From positions 13,634,852 through 13,698,851 of the forward strand of contig CM070508.1 of the NCBI GenBank assembly GCA_036346375.1: a DNA stretch of 64,000 bases, given 5' to 3'. Shown piece after piece: positions 46,800 to 58,790 of this stretch (the stretch's first letter is position 1; each line of letters opens with the position of its first letter). Origin of the DNA: Guadua angustifolia. Its lineage: Eukaryota > Streptophyta > Magnoliopsida > Poales > Poaceae. The translations under genes were made by a program, and so were the position numbers. Below the pieces are notes generated by a model. It saw only the letters and a list, made by a program, of their open reading frames with translations. It was not told where the DNA came from and searched no databases.

Positions 46800-48400
46800 T
46801 GGATTAACTCTTCCGAGCTCTGCATCTCTTCTATTCAAATGCTGCGGAAACATATTTAGAAACTAGATGTTGGCAAAGACTTAGTGAATAAATCAGTTAG
46901 TTTTTTATATGGCATAGTTTGCATGATTGTTACCTCACCATTTTTCTAGAGTTCATAAGTATAAAAAAGTTTGGAGGCAATATGCTCCGTAATATTGCTC
47001 TTAACATAACCCGTTTATATTTATGCAACACAAGCAATATTATTTTCATAGATAATTGTGAGGGTATTAACGGTGTTAATGTTACAAGATCTGTCTTAGC
47101 CAAAACACATTCACATGAGGCTTCATGTAGTATTATAATCTCTAAATGTTTGGTAGAGTAGCTATCAATGTCTACTTAAAAGACCGATAAGAAATGAATG
47201 TATTACCATAGAGGAATACAACCCTAGTTTGAGGATTGGTATTGTAAAGAATAGACAGATAGCCAGCATCCGTGTATCCCGCTATGATTAAATCTTGGTC
47301 ATTCCAGTAAAATAAGTCAAGATCTTATATACCTTGGAGTATCTAAGTAGAGTCTTGACAACAGGCCAATGCTTTTTGGCTGGAGTTGCACTATGCCTAA
47401 TTAGTAAATTTCCTGAATACAATATCAGGTCTAGTGTAATTCACAAGATATATAAGTACTTCTATGATGCTTAAGTACGGAATGTCATATCCTAAGACTA
47501 CTCATTTTTCATGCTTGAATGGGCTCTTTAACCAGATCAAGGGTTCTAATTAACATGGGGTCTTTAAAGGATGAGACTTATCCAAGTTAAAAATTTTCAA
47601 TACCTTCTTGATATAGGTAGACTAGTGTATAAAGTTTCATTTGGAGAAATGATCTAGCTGCAGGGCTAAGTAATATTTGGTTTTTCCCAAATCTTTCATC
47701 TCAAACTCCGTCAAAAGATAAGAACTTACTTCATTTATGTCATCCATGGTTCCGATGATATTTAAATCATCAATATAAAGTCATAAACTAAGATGATACA
47801 GAATCTATTCTAGAATTACTTTATAAACACACACGAATAATTATCATTATTGGAATAACCCTTCTTGATGAGTAACTCACTAAGTTAGTTGTACCATATT
47901 CTCTCAATTGTTTTAACTCGTGCAATAACTTCTGCAGTTTAGTGTTATACATGTTGCAATTGATTTTCCTTCATGGACTCTCATATAAATATATGTATCT
48001 AGCAACCCATAAAAATATGCAGTCACTACATCCATCAACTGCATTAACAAATTCATGCTAATTGCCATTGATATCAAATATCAAAACGTTGTTCCACTCA
48101 TTACTAGAGAGTAGGTTTCATCGTAATCGATACCGGGTCTCTGCATGAACGCTTGTGCCACAAGACTCGCTCTGTATCTCATCACCTGGTTGTTCTCATT
48201 TCTCTTCCTATGAAAACCGATTTAGATCATACAAGGAATACTTTAGGAGGTGTTCGATCAATGGGACCGAATACTTTTCTTTTGTTGAGCGAGTGTAATT
48301 CTTTTTCAATTTCTTCTTTCCATTTAACACAATCTAAGTGTTTCTCGCACTCTGTTGTAAACTTTGATTTTGGATTTTGATTAAGAGTTTTAGCATTTTT
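46800..48400 (-). mobile_element. Decayed Ty1/copia pol (reverse transcriptase and RNase H)
   Basis: On the minus strand, with many stops and frameshifts: 'KWKEEIEKELHSLNKRKVF' (about 48330-48270, start of the copia RT region), a 'RNENN/WLCHKR'-type stretch, the catalytic 'LYIDDLNIIGTMDDINEV' (about 47780-47735), 'FEMKDLGK', and the RNase H segment 'AGYTDAGYLS' with 'VVFLYGNTFIS' (about 47290-47190). Integrase, gag and LTRs were not identified. 46450-46800 resembles sequence flanking such elements. Confidence 0.75.
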
Positions 48401-49279
48401 TAGGCAAAATATATGTCGATAATTGTAGTCTTTCTTTTATACAACTCTCTTGAATCCATATAATTTAGGATATTTCGTCATTAATTTCTTCCAACAGCTC
48501 ATAATTTCCTACAACAATTGAGTTTGGTTGTTCCGATTTCTCAGTGTTAGATTATATGCACAAATGTTTGCTAGGGTTACTATCCTTAGGATGGCTCGCT
48601 TTTGGTATTTCCTCAAAGTTAGTTTGAGCTTCTTCCATTATATTGGGGAGTGATTTATCTAGTTTGGCTCTGTTTCTACGGATGTCACTGCAAAATTGAT
48701 TTTGGTGCTCCTGAATGTCCCCCTTCTTCTTCCTATGAGGGGTAAGAGTGGATTTAATATCCATCTATGGGTATTTCCACTCTTCGGCTTTGTCCCATCC
48801 ACTTGACTAGTTCCACACACTTCCTAGTTTGCTACAGAAATCATCCCTTTTCTAACCCCTCTCAACTATTTTTTTTACAAATCTAGCAAATTTGGTTTCC
48901 TTTCATCACGGATGGCGCTCTCACGCCAGGGGAGCGTGGTAACCGATGAACCGCAAGACTAGCTGAAATTTCACAGGAGCAGCAACTCCAGTGCACGGGC
49001 AATGTGGGAAGGACTTGGACTGCCACGGATGGGGAGCTCAGAAGGTATGCTGTCGTGGATGATGAGCACGGGAGGCTCCTTCCGTGGTAGGGGAGCGTGG
49101 AAAGTGATATGTGCCACCTTCGGGCGCTTTTGTGGTGGGAAATAGGGCCAATTCCGCACATGTATTCATGAGAGGACTAAATTTGCAAAAAAAATGAGGA
49201 GAGAGGGGCTAGAAAAGGGATGAATTTGCTAGCCATTTGCAGCCCAAATTGGCACAACACATGACTCAAGCTCAAAGTA
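48401..49279. other. Unassigned, no supported gene
   Basis: Short open frames (for example 48883-49161 minus, 92 aa) lack any signature. AT-rich repeat copy 3 begins near 49280. Confidence 0.4.
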
Positions 49280-50576
49280 AGAAATCTCGGCAAAATTTTG
49301 CAAGATCTCGGTGAGATCTCGAATTTCAAATGTGGATAAGATTCAAATTTTCGACTGGATAAAAAAAATCAAATTGTTACAATAATTTCAAAAATTCTAG
49401 TGATTTTTACTTTTGAGGACCAAATTTGGCCCAATAACCCTTATCTTCCATGAAAATTTGTTGAAAACCGAATTTTTGAGATGTTTTATAATTTTGACAG
49501 AAACACTGTCAGATTTTTTATAAAATTGTGCAAACTTGATCATGCTATAAAAATTATATTGTACCATCTTTAGTAGTCTAGAATCATATATAAAAATTTT
49601 CAAAATAATTGAACTTCATTTTTTATCTTAAAAAAAACAAAAACAGAATGAACATAAATGATACAATAATCTTATCAGAATTTTATAAATTTGCTCAAGT
49701 GTGATCATGATCCAAAATTTTTATGAGATCTTAATAATTGCCTCAAAACCCTTCTATAAAATGTTCAAAAATTTTAAACATTTTTGTTTGCTCAATCAAA
49801 TCTATGGAAGCATTGGACTTCATTTGTTATATTTCAAAAAAACAAAAATAGAATGAACATAAATGATATAGTGCCCTTGTCAGAATTTTATAAATTCACT
49901 GGAGTGTGATCATAATCCAAAATTTTTATGATAGCTTAAGTATTACCTCAGCACCCTTCTCTAAAAGTTTCAAAAATTCTAATCCTTTTTTTATTGCTTA
50001 ATCAAATCTATATATTGTTCATTAGGCTTTTATGAGGATAGTTTGATCATTAGGCTTTTGTGAGGACAATAGCATTGCCACAATTTTTGAAAATTTCTCA
50101 ACCTTGATCATCATCTAAAACTTTTATAGGAACATTAGTGATTCTTCAGGACCATAATTTTTTTTAAAAAAAGTTTCTAACGTGGTTTGAATCATTTTTC
50201 ATTTGGTTGAAATTTGTCGGTCAATCTTTTATCAGGATAATAGTACTTTTAGAATTTTTAAAAATTCTCCAGGCTTGATCATCATCTTAAATTTTATGGG
50301 AACATTATTTATGGGTCAGGACCATCCACAAAATTTTCAAAATTTTCTAACGTGGTTTGAACTATTTTTCGTTTAGTTTTCGGTTGAAATAGGCCAGTTA
50401 GCCTTTTATTAGGACAGTAGTACTATCAGAATTTTTAAAAATTCCTCATGCTTAATAATTATCTGATTTTTTTATGGGAATATCAGTGATATGTCTGGAC
50501 CATCCACAAGAATTTTCAATGTATTTTGAACCATTTTTCGCTCGGTTGAACTTTACTGTGCTATAGCTCGAATCCA

Positions 50577-50940
50577 TAGTCAATCCTACTTCCGATAGGG
50601 CCGTTGACAATTGAATCAAAATTTTCCCATTATTTGATTATCCATAATAGTTTGAAAAGAAAGCCCAGAGAAAGAGTGGCCTTGAGTTTCTCGCCCTTTT
50701 TCCTTAGGATTCGTAATTCTCTTTCTCAATGGGACGAGGAAGGGATATAACTTAGCAGTAGAGTGTCATCTTGACATGGCGGAAGTCATCAGTTCGTGCC
50801 TGATTATCCCTAAACCCAATGTGAGTTTCTTCTATTTTGACTCCCATGCCATGATCGAACGGGAATGGATAAGAGGCTTGTGGGATTAATGTGATAGGGT
50901 AGGGTTGGCTATTCTTGGTTAGGATGATTAACCGAGTTAA
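50577..50940 (+). other. Nuclear insert of plastid DNA (NUPT) around trnV-GAC
   Basis: The sequence matches the plastid inverted-repeat region upstream of the 16S rRNA gene: 'GTTGACAATTGAATC' leader, 'GAGTTTCTCG' and 'CCTTAGGATT' motifs, trnV-GAC, then 'AAACCCAATGTGAGTTT' and 'GAATGGATAAGAGGCT(T/C)GTGGG'. Differences from the conserved plastid sequence are mostly C-to-T or G-to-A, as expected for a methylated nuclear copy. 50941-51055 may be a second organellar piece, but I cannot place it. Confidence 0.82.
50741..50812 (+). pseudogene. trnV-GAC: Plastid-derived tRNA-Val(GAC) copy in nuclear DNA
   Basis: 72 nt from AGGGATATAACTTAG to GATTATCCCTA with a 7-bp acceptor stem (AGGGATA/TATCCCT), anticodon GAC in 'CTTGACAT' and a T-arm region GTTCGTGCC in place of the usual GTTCGAGCC. 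Several C-to-T or G-to-A changes are present. Nuclear expression is unlikely, so I call it a pseudogene. Confidence 0.8.
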
Positions 50941-51201
50941 TCCAAAAATTCTACTGATACATTCAAATAATCAAACGTTTCACAAGTAGTGAACTAAATT
51001 TCTTGTTATTACAACTAACAATTTCCACGGGTTCGGAATCATTTAATCCATAATCAAGGGAAAATGCATTAAAAAATTACAGATTTCAAATTTGCCTTTT
51101 GAATTTGGACTGGATTTCGTCCGAAATTCCTAGATTTTGATGAAATTTTAGATTTGGCCCACCTTCAAAAGGTGAACCGAAAATGAAAGTTCAAGCCCTA
51201 C

Positions 51202-53300
51202 TCAAACTTTGTCTTATCATCTAGCGAGTTGGCTTTTTAACCATCTCCCACTCTAGCATTGTTTCTCATATACCCAAGGTTTTCACAGTCTCCAAAAAAG
51301 ATCATGGTTTCATCTGCTATGCCTATTTTCGCCATTACCATCATGCTTTTTGACAGAAAAGTATCATCATGGCATACAGCAATTTACTCCTGAGTATCGC
51401 GCAAATTCACCGTGTTCAAGTTTCAAACAAAATCGTGAAAAATCGCCATAGGGCACAAAAGGAACATGTTTTATTTTGCAAAAAAAAAACAACCAACCTA
51501 GCTTCCGTAATTTATCATTAGTACTAAGGATTTATTTTATCGATATGAATTGGATTTGGATAGAAGGGTACATTCTTTTATTTTAATAGAAGAAATATTA
51601 ATTGTATTGAAAATGAAAGAATTTTGCTAATTTATTTATTGCTATATTTAAAAGTTCCAGAAAATTACCAAGTTCCAGGGGCATTACTCCTGAATTCAAA
51701 GCTGGACAGGGTTTATTTCGCTAGATACTGTCGAATACTAACTATTGCAACCACACTTCTGTGCTCCAAAAAGCAGCTCCCCAGTTGCATTTCCCTATTT
51801 GTGTTTTCGTATGGACCTGGAAAGCAAAGATTGTAGCAGTAAGTTTTGTTTTTTTTTTCTTCTCATAATCCAACACAAATGATTGTTGATATAACTGTTG
51901 TGAGTCAGCAACATTACATGCGTTATATACATCGATTGTTATGTTTGTGAGGAAACGTGCAGTCCAACTTAATGCAGAAAAAAAAAAGCTAGAACTGTTG
52001 CTGATTATCACTTTGGATGTGATAAGTTTACCATGTTTTCATAATTCTGTGATTTGAAAACCTCACATGTTTCATGAACCCTTGTTGCTTAGTGTTGTAT
52101 GAACAAAGCAACCCACCTCTTACGCCACCCTCAACCCCATATTTTGGGGGAAATGAAACAAAAGGTTTATTACCTCTTACGCCACCCTCAAGGCCTCAAC
52201 CCCAAATTTTGGGGGAAATGAAAAAAAAAGGTTTATTTACTTGATTGATTGATGTAACTCAGTAACTATCATACGGTGACACGAATGGAAATAAAAATAT
52301 AAGCATATACTTGGCCTTTACTTGAAGTCCAGGAAAAGATATGGATTACCTGCAAGAAACACAAAGAAAGGCGATTTTTGGTGCTTTTAACATTCGATGT
52401 TGTTGAGGACTGAGCTAGCTCAGTTGTGTAAGGTGCATTTGTGTGGGCTTTGGGTGCGTGTGTAGACATGTGTGCGTTTTTAGCTTAGCTATTTTTTTTT
52501 CTTCTACAATGAATGCTAGAGTTCTAATCATTTTTAAATAAACATTTGATGTTGCACTTGCATACTTGCATGTCATTCATTTGTACAGTAGCAACTTCCT
52601 CGTGTTTGGCATATCCTCCTATTTGAATGAAAACATTATCCGCCCATCCCATAGCTCTAGGAACTTAACCATAAAGAATCCACAATCATACCTGTTTCAG
52701 ACGCAAAGAAAAAAAAAAGAATTATATGTAGACTTGAGGAAGAAATATACCATTTAGATACAAGAAGAGTTATCTTTTAGATACATGAAAGTTAAAATGG
52801 GATGTAGAATTTAATCATTCAGGAACAGATGAAGTAATCTTCCATAAACAAAAAAGTTATCTTTAGGTCAGAAATAAAGTTTTCTTCCAAGATGTATATA
52901 AGTTAAATGGAGGTGCATAAATTTATCATTTAGAAAAAACATAGTTATCTTTCAGATATAGAAAAGTAATCTTCGGGTGAAGATAAAGTTATCTTCCAAG
53001 ATGCATAAAAGGTAAGTTAGAGTTATCGCTCAGATACAGAAATTTTTTTCCCAATAACTGATAAAAATTTGTCTTCATTGAAAGCTAGAGTTATCATGAG
53101 CTTGTAGCCTAATTGGCCACCTTCAATTTAAGCAAATTACCACCTCCATCTTCTCGAGTTTGTACAACCACCATCGAATCCGACATGCCTCGCCCCCAGG
53201 CGAAGCGTACGCCCCTCAGCTTGCGACGACTCGCTCGGTCGCTCCCACCTCGTCGCCGTCCCGCGTTATTATGTTCAAATGAAAACGAAGTTATATACTC
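51202..53300. other. Intergenic, no gene seen; local tandem duplication at 52110-52235
   Basis: No domain. 'CCTCTTACGCCACCCTCAA' followed by 'TTTTGGGGGAAATGAAA' occurs at about 52118 and 52174, a two-copy tandem duplication. 'AGTTATCTTT(A/C)AG' motifs recur between 52770 and 53030. Confidence 0.45.
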
Positions 53301-53470
53301 CCTTTGTTTGCTCGAGTACATGTCATTTTATTTTTCAAATTTTATTTATAAGTACATATCATTCTACAACTTTGAAGTGATTTTTTACTATTTTTTCTCT
53401 TATATCCACCCTTTAATTATTTTCAATGTTATTTACTATTATAAACTAGAGTAAGACATATCATCCTAAG
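53301..53470 (+). mobile_element. Stowaway-like MITE fragment
   Basis: Starts TACTCCCTTTGTTTGCTCGA, a close variant of the Stowaway left end, followed by 'TACATGTCATTTTATTTTTC'. No matching right end was found, so it is truncated or very diverged. Confidence 0.5.
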
Positions 53471-54166
53471 TTACTTCCTAGAATAGTGTTATCTATGATG
53501 AACAATGAAAATTTGATTTACCTCTGAAACCGAAGAAAGTTGTCTTCCTGCTATCTTTGAGTTATGTTCGAATGCAAGTAAAGTCACATGCCTATCGCAC
53601 AAGTAGTAAATACTTGCTCATGATCTGCCGCTAGTTTGATTAATGACAACAATTATCTTACGTAACCCTATATATGATTTACCTCCCGGACAGGGATCCG
53701 GTGTGGTCACAGTGGCCCTACAACTTTGGCAATTCCTAACCCCAGCATTGTCGGATCATGGAAGCAACGGTGCAAATCGAGTGCTACAGTACTCAAGAAC
53801 AGTAGCTGATACAGTGGTTGCTATATGATATTTTGTCGCTACAGTATTTAGGAACAGAACCTTAAAAAAAACCTTGATCATCTCTTTTTTTTTTATCCAA
53901 CGTTCTATAGTGTGCCTGCTAAAGACATTAGATCTAGGTTCATTACCTCCCATGATAGCTTGAGTTATCTTCATGTATAGCTTGAAACAAAATTGAAAAA
54001 AGAAAACTGACCTCTGCATCCACTGCCACCTCCAACCCCAAGATTGCTAGCCACTAGCCTCCGTCGGCAAGTAATTGTGTATCTCTAAAATAGAGCAAAC
54101 ATTGGCCAAAAAAATTTCCCTTGAACTCGACATCCACTTCAAAGTTACCATTTCATACACTAATTA
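53471..54166. other. Intergenic, no gene seen
   Basis: AT-rich with no coding signature; 'GCTACAGTA' repeats near 53782 and 53840. Confidence 0.45.
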
Positions 54167-55390
54167 GGGTTTCAAATTTCGTTTTTGGATCATATCTTGG
54201 AGGGGACCGAAATCCAAAATTTTGGTGAGATTTCAAAATTTCGAGAAAAATCCGGTTGAAATTCAAAAAAATAAAATTCAAATCCAGAATTTTTGGACTG
54301 AGATTTTAGCCAAAATATTGGCAAATTTGAAACGAAGGAAAAATTGCTCAAATCACGTTATAAATTTTTAACTTTTCGTGGATAGTCCTGACACATTATT
54401 AATGTTCCTATAAAGTTTTTAGATGATGATCAAATTTGAGGAATTTTAAAAAATTCAGACAGTGCTACTGTTCTAATAAAAACCTTACCGGTAAATTTGA
54501 ACCGAATGAAAAATTGTACAAACCACATTAGAAAATTTTGAATTTTTTTTGATAGGTTCTAACGCATCACTAATATTTTCAAAGAAATTTCAGATGATGA
54601 TCAAGAATGAGAAATTTTTAAAAATTATGATAGTGATACTGTCCTGATAAAAGTCTTACCAACAAATTTCAACCGAATAAAACTTGGTGTTATAAAATTT
54701 TTAAAAAAAATTTGGATGGTCCTGACGTATAAACCACTAATATTTCCATAAAATTTGCGATGATTATCAAGCCTATGAAATTTTAAAAAAATTTAAAGGT
54801 GCTACTGTCCTAATAAAAGCCTGGCTGAGTACATCTATTACTTCCATTGATTTGATTGAGCAACGAAGAAAGGTTTAAAATTTTTTAAACTTTTAGAGAA
54901 GGGTTCTAGCCAATTCTTAAACTCTCATAAAAATTTTAGATCATGATCACACTTGAGCGAATTTATAAAATTTTGACAAGGTTACTATTTTATTTATGTT
55001 TCTTTAGTTTTTGATTTTTTAAAGATAACATATTAAGTTAAATTCTTTTGAAAATTTTTCTGTCTGATCCTAGACTTTTAAATATGGTACCATAAATTTT
55101 TTAGAGTATGATCAAACTTGAATATTTTTTTATAAAAATATGATAGTGTTCTGTTATTGTTATAAAACATCTCAAACATTCAGTTTTTTCAAATATTTTC
55201 ATAAAAGATGACATTCTTAATGGCTATTGACCCAAATCTGGTCAAAAAAGTTTAAACCTGGTCAAAATTACTGAGATTCTGGTGAAATTTTTGAAAATAC
55301 TGTAGCAATTTTAATTTTTTTATTCGGCCTGTAGCAATACTGATAAAAATATTATACAAAAAATACTGTTTATGATACTATAGCAATACG
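54167..55390 (-). repeat. AT-rich dispersed repeat, copy 4, inverted
   Basis: Starts TAGGGTTTCAAATTTCG, the inverted counterpart of the '...CCCTA' end at 51201. It then runs through the family blocks in reverse: 'AGATCATGATCACACTTGAG', 'GGTACCATAAATTTTT', 'CTGTAGCAATTTTAA'. It lies about 3 kb from copy 3 in opposite orientation. Confidence 0.65.
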
Positions 55391-55870
55391 ATTTATCTTA
55401 TTTTTAGCTGATCTAAACTATCCAAAGTCTTGATCGGCTTTACTCCGGAACCGCTTTCCTTTTCTAAACCAGATTCCTCCAACAAGAACCGTGTTCATTC
55501 AAATGCCAGACAGAGTACAACTAGGGTGGGGTGGGGTGACCAGAAAACAGAATGGTCTCTACAACTCATGAACACGCAACATGGCATCATGCGCTCTACA
55601 GCTTACACCGCAGCAGCAATCTAGCTAGCTTCAATGCGTCGCCTAAATAGTAACTATCACTCCGAGCAAAAACGGCCACACGAAATCAATCACTCCAGAT
55701 AACCTTGGCATGAAGCAAATCTAGATAGGATCTGTTCAATTTACGATTCCTATCTCAGGGCACCTCCAACAGTTTACTTATCCCATCCTGTAACCGATAA
55801 AATGAAGAATCTGAGCGCTACATTACTACTATTCCGGCTCCAACAGAATACCCATCTGATTCCCCATTTT

Positions 55871-56303
55871 TGCAGATCGGAGAGAGAGTTCCAAAATCTC
55901 AGGACTCTCTCCCTATTCCCGATCGCATTCTCGTCCGCTCTTGTGCAACGATTCTTCCCTCCCGCGTCCGCGAGGAAGCAGCGAGGAGGCCACCGCTCCG
56001 TCCCAAATCCGGCGTGGAGGCGACAGCTGGCTCCTTCCCATGCCATCCAGGAGGCAAGCCTGCGGTCGAGCGCTCCATCCCGCACCATCTTGGAGGCCAG
56101 ACATCGCGTCGCGTCACCGGCTTCGTCGTTGACCCAATCTGCCTCGCCATCGACCTCGCGTGATGACGCGTCTGGTCACCGGCTTCGTCGTCGATCAAAT
56201 TTGCCTCGCCATCGACCTCGTGTTCTACAGGACGGCCGCCTAAGTCGAGGAATCTTCATCGACTCCTTTCGCAAGCCGCAATCTCCCACACTTGCTCTCC
56301 TCC
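55871..56303. other. GC-rich stretch between the element's left end and the RPT5 fragment
   Basis: Open frames up to 171 aa on both strands are Arg/Ser/Pro-rich and domain-free. 'ACCGGCTTCGTCGT' and 'CTCGCCATCGACCTCG' each occur twice (about 56118/56177 and 56149/56206), a 59-bp local duplication. In the RPT5 frame, a readable stretch before the ATG suggests that the original leader and first codons were here. Confidence 0.45.
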
Positions 56304-57264
56304 ATGTCCACGGATGACATTGTCCGGGCCTCCCGCCTCCTCGACAACGAGTTCCGCGTCCTCAAGGTGCGTGCCCTGCGCCAAACCCTAGCTAGGCCCG
56401 CGCCCCCTTCTCCTGCTTCGCAATCTCCGTCTGCTGGTGAAGCTCTGATTTGGGTTATTTTGGGTGGGTGCAGGACGAGCTGCAGCGGACGAACTTGGAG
56501 CTGGATTTCAAGAAGAAGATCATGGAGAACCAGGAGAAGATCAAGCTCAACAAGCAGTAGGTTCATTTTTTCTATGTGTCGATGTTCGTGAGTCGCCTGG
56601 CTGGGCCACCAGGGGAATTTTATGGTTAAAGGTTCATTTTTTCTGTGTGTGGAGGCCAGTTTTGGATGTGGATGTGGGAAATATGAGTCTTTTTTGTATC
56701 AACTTTGTCAATTCTGCATGTTATCTTTGTATTTTGTTCATACTAGCCTCTGACCTCACATGCTTTAATTTTGGGTTTTATGTGTACCGAATCTAGTGAT
56801 TATATGCCATAGGTTTAGATTCAAGAAATACATGATCTAGAGAAGACACTAATAGTAATAGCTCCTCTTCCTCTACATAATGAGCACGTTATCTATAATA
56901 TGTCTTGTGACCAATTTTTGTAAATTACCTAGGAGGCAGTTCATCTTTAAAGCAGTAATGATGGCTATGTGGTAGTTATCATGAAATGTTAGCACTCTAC
57001 AATGATTTGTGTTGGTTCGTATCGTTGTTTTCCATAAACTTTTGATGACTCCCGTGAACTTCACTCTTTTGGATCTTAGTCCTCGAGAATACCAGAGCTG
57101 AACTTTTCAAAGTTGTAGTCTTGTGCAGGCCAAATGTACAAGTCTTGACTTTTGATGCAATTTGCCTCAAAGTCTACTTATGTATTTTCTCAAGTGTTTC
57201 AGATTTTGGAAATGAACCCTGAGGATGAAGCTGAAGAGGACGGTGCTAACATCCATTTGGTGTA
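56304..57264 (+). pseudogene. RPT5: 26S proteasome AAA-ATPase subunit RPT5 (6A), N-terminal fragment
   Basis: Exon-like blocks: 56304-56366 (MSTDDIVRASRLLDNEFRVL K), 56474-56556 (DELQRTNLELDF, then 'KKKIMENQEKIKLNK'), 57203-57264 (ILEMNPEDEAEEDGANI, then HLV and a stop). These are the coiled-coil and start of the OB region of RPT5, a subunit of the proteasome base ATPase ring. The short exon expected between blocks 2 and 3 (LPYLVGNIVE) was not found, the donor after block 2 is altered (CAGTAGGT), and homology stops after 'GANI'. The whole AAA ATPase domain is absent. After the break, 'ATCCATTTGGTGTAATTAGC' is repeated three times (about 57251, 57276, 57339). Introns are retained, so it is a DNA-level capture. 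Confidence 0.85.
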
Positions 57265-57523
57265 ATTAGCTAATGATCCATTTGGTGTAATTAGCTCGAT
57301 AACTGAATTTATTAAAACTAATGACATTAAAACTAATGATCCATTTGGTGTAATTAGCTCGATAACTGAATCTATTTCTGCAGTCTACCTGATCTGTAGT
57401 TCGGCTTCGAACTTAAGCTCTGGATTTTTATGAGGCCCCTCAAATTCTATGAACCTAATTCTAAATCGCATCCATTGGCCATACAAATTCCATCTGATCT
57501 TACGATTTATCTCTTTCTATGCA

Positions 57524-57830
57524 GGGAGAAATATGAATATTTAGTTAGACAATGCCAGTGTATGCACCCAAGCATTGGTAGTTTGGTACAGGTGAGCTCG
57601 CCCATACTGTTGGCTCGAAGCTGATGGATGTCAGGACTATGTCAAAAGAAACTGACAGTAGAGAAGAAGTCAGCACAAGTCAACGAGCTTCACAACATGC
57701 ACCTGGCAGTTTAGTAGAAAATTCCAGATTAAATTATGACTCTGGTGGTACACCATCGTTGCAAGAAAGGAAAAGCTGTAGTAAATCAGCTGAACTAGTT
57801 GGTTTCAATGTATATAATGGAACAATTGGA
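57524..57830 (+). pseudogene. Unidentified captured exon fragments
   Basis: After a CAG acceptor the sequence reads EKYEYLVRQCQCMHPSIGSL VQ and then GTGAGC, a good donor. A following open stretch encodes 'EEVSTSQRASQHAPGSLVEN' and 'SGGTPSLQERKSCSKSAEL'. The same pair recurs at about 59954-60240 in duplication copy 2, which keeps the second frame open despite small deletions. I do not recognise the parent gene. It could be a fragment captured with RPT5. Confidence 0.35.
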
Positions 57831-58084
57831 TTTCAATTTGTATTCCTCAAGTATGAAATTGGTTTCAATGTACGTATCTATACTAGCTTGATCATTCTAT
57901 CATTGTTGGCCTTATATTTAATGTCTGTATCATTATTTGCAATATCTGGGTAATGCTTTTCAATTGATGGATTAAACTGGAATGTCTAGTTTAGTTTATG
58001 TTAGAAAAGGTTGCTGATTTGCAGGTATAGAATCATAGATTTCTTTATTTAAATATTCCCATTACAATACATATAAAATATAAA

Positions 58085-58758
58085 TGTCGGGGGTTGGTTG
58101 TTCGCCCAGAAACGACCATCGAGACCCGACCAGCACCTGCCATGCCCGTGCCCGGGAATGGTCCCTGCGTGCGGTCCCCCGAGCATGCTTGCTCGGGGGT
58201 CCACGACCTGTTGACCCGGTCCGCCGAAGAAGCCTCGAGGATCGTCCAAAAGCCGGGCACGGTCCACGAGGAGGACGCGGCATTAACTGCGCAACCGCCC
58301 GTGGTCTGCGCACCCGCGAACCACGCCCGCTATACCCACGTCGCGTGGTGCCGTGGTGGCGGCGGCAATGACTCTGACATGTCCAAAACGATGGGAGCCC
58401 CTGTAATAAATGCTTTGTCGCCTGTAATCCCCTATAAATACCCACTCGTGCGAAGGGTTGAGGGTTCCTTCTGGTTGGGTTAGCTCCACTAGGCTTTCTC
58501 TCATACTTGTATGCAGCATTTGTAACCATCTTTACAGATCAGTGCAATCACTGGACGTAGGGCTGTTATCTCCCCTGCGAGAGGCCCGAACCAGATCAAA
58601 AAAGGTCTCCCCCTGTGGTCTGCGACCGCTCTCACTACCCGGTCCTTCTTAGCTCGGTAGGGCCTTGGACGCTACGCCCCTCGCGGAAAAGGGGTCTTAG
58701 GTTGATCCCTCATTCAACAAGTAAGCTCGGCGAGGGATCGGTTCCCAAATCGTCGACA
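58085..58758 (+). mobile_element. Solo LTR (674 bp) in duplication copy 1
   Basis: TGTCGGGGGTTGG...AATCGTCGACA with perfect target duplication ATAAA (58080-58084 and 58759-58763). TATA box CTATAAATA is at 58432. Its right half resembles the LTRs at 29804/31327, indicating a related family. No internal domain remains. Confidence 0.9.
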
Positions 58759-58790
58759 ATAAATTAGTACATAATTGAAACACTACTGAA

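Larger units (their letters stand above)
49280..51201 (+). repeat. AT-rich dispersed repeat, copy 3, split by a plastid insert
   Basis: 49280-50565 contains the family's ordered blocks ('AGAAACACTGTCAGATTTTT', 'GTACCATCTT', 'GATCATGATCC', 'AATTTTTATGAGATC', repeated 'GGTTTGAA(C/T)(C/T)ATTTTTC'). The family sequence resumes at about 51060 ('TTCAAATTTGCCTTTTGAAT' ... 'TTTTAGATTTGGCCCACC') and ends about 51201 with 'CAAGCCCTA'. The intervening 0.5 kb is foreign. Confidence 0.65.

Noticed and set aside
50741..50812. A functional nuclear tRNA-Val gene
   Set aside because: The sequence and both flanks match the plastid trnV-GAC locus with transition changes, so it is a transferred pseudogene.
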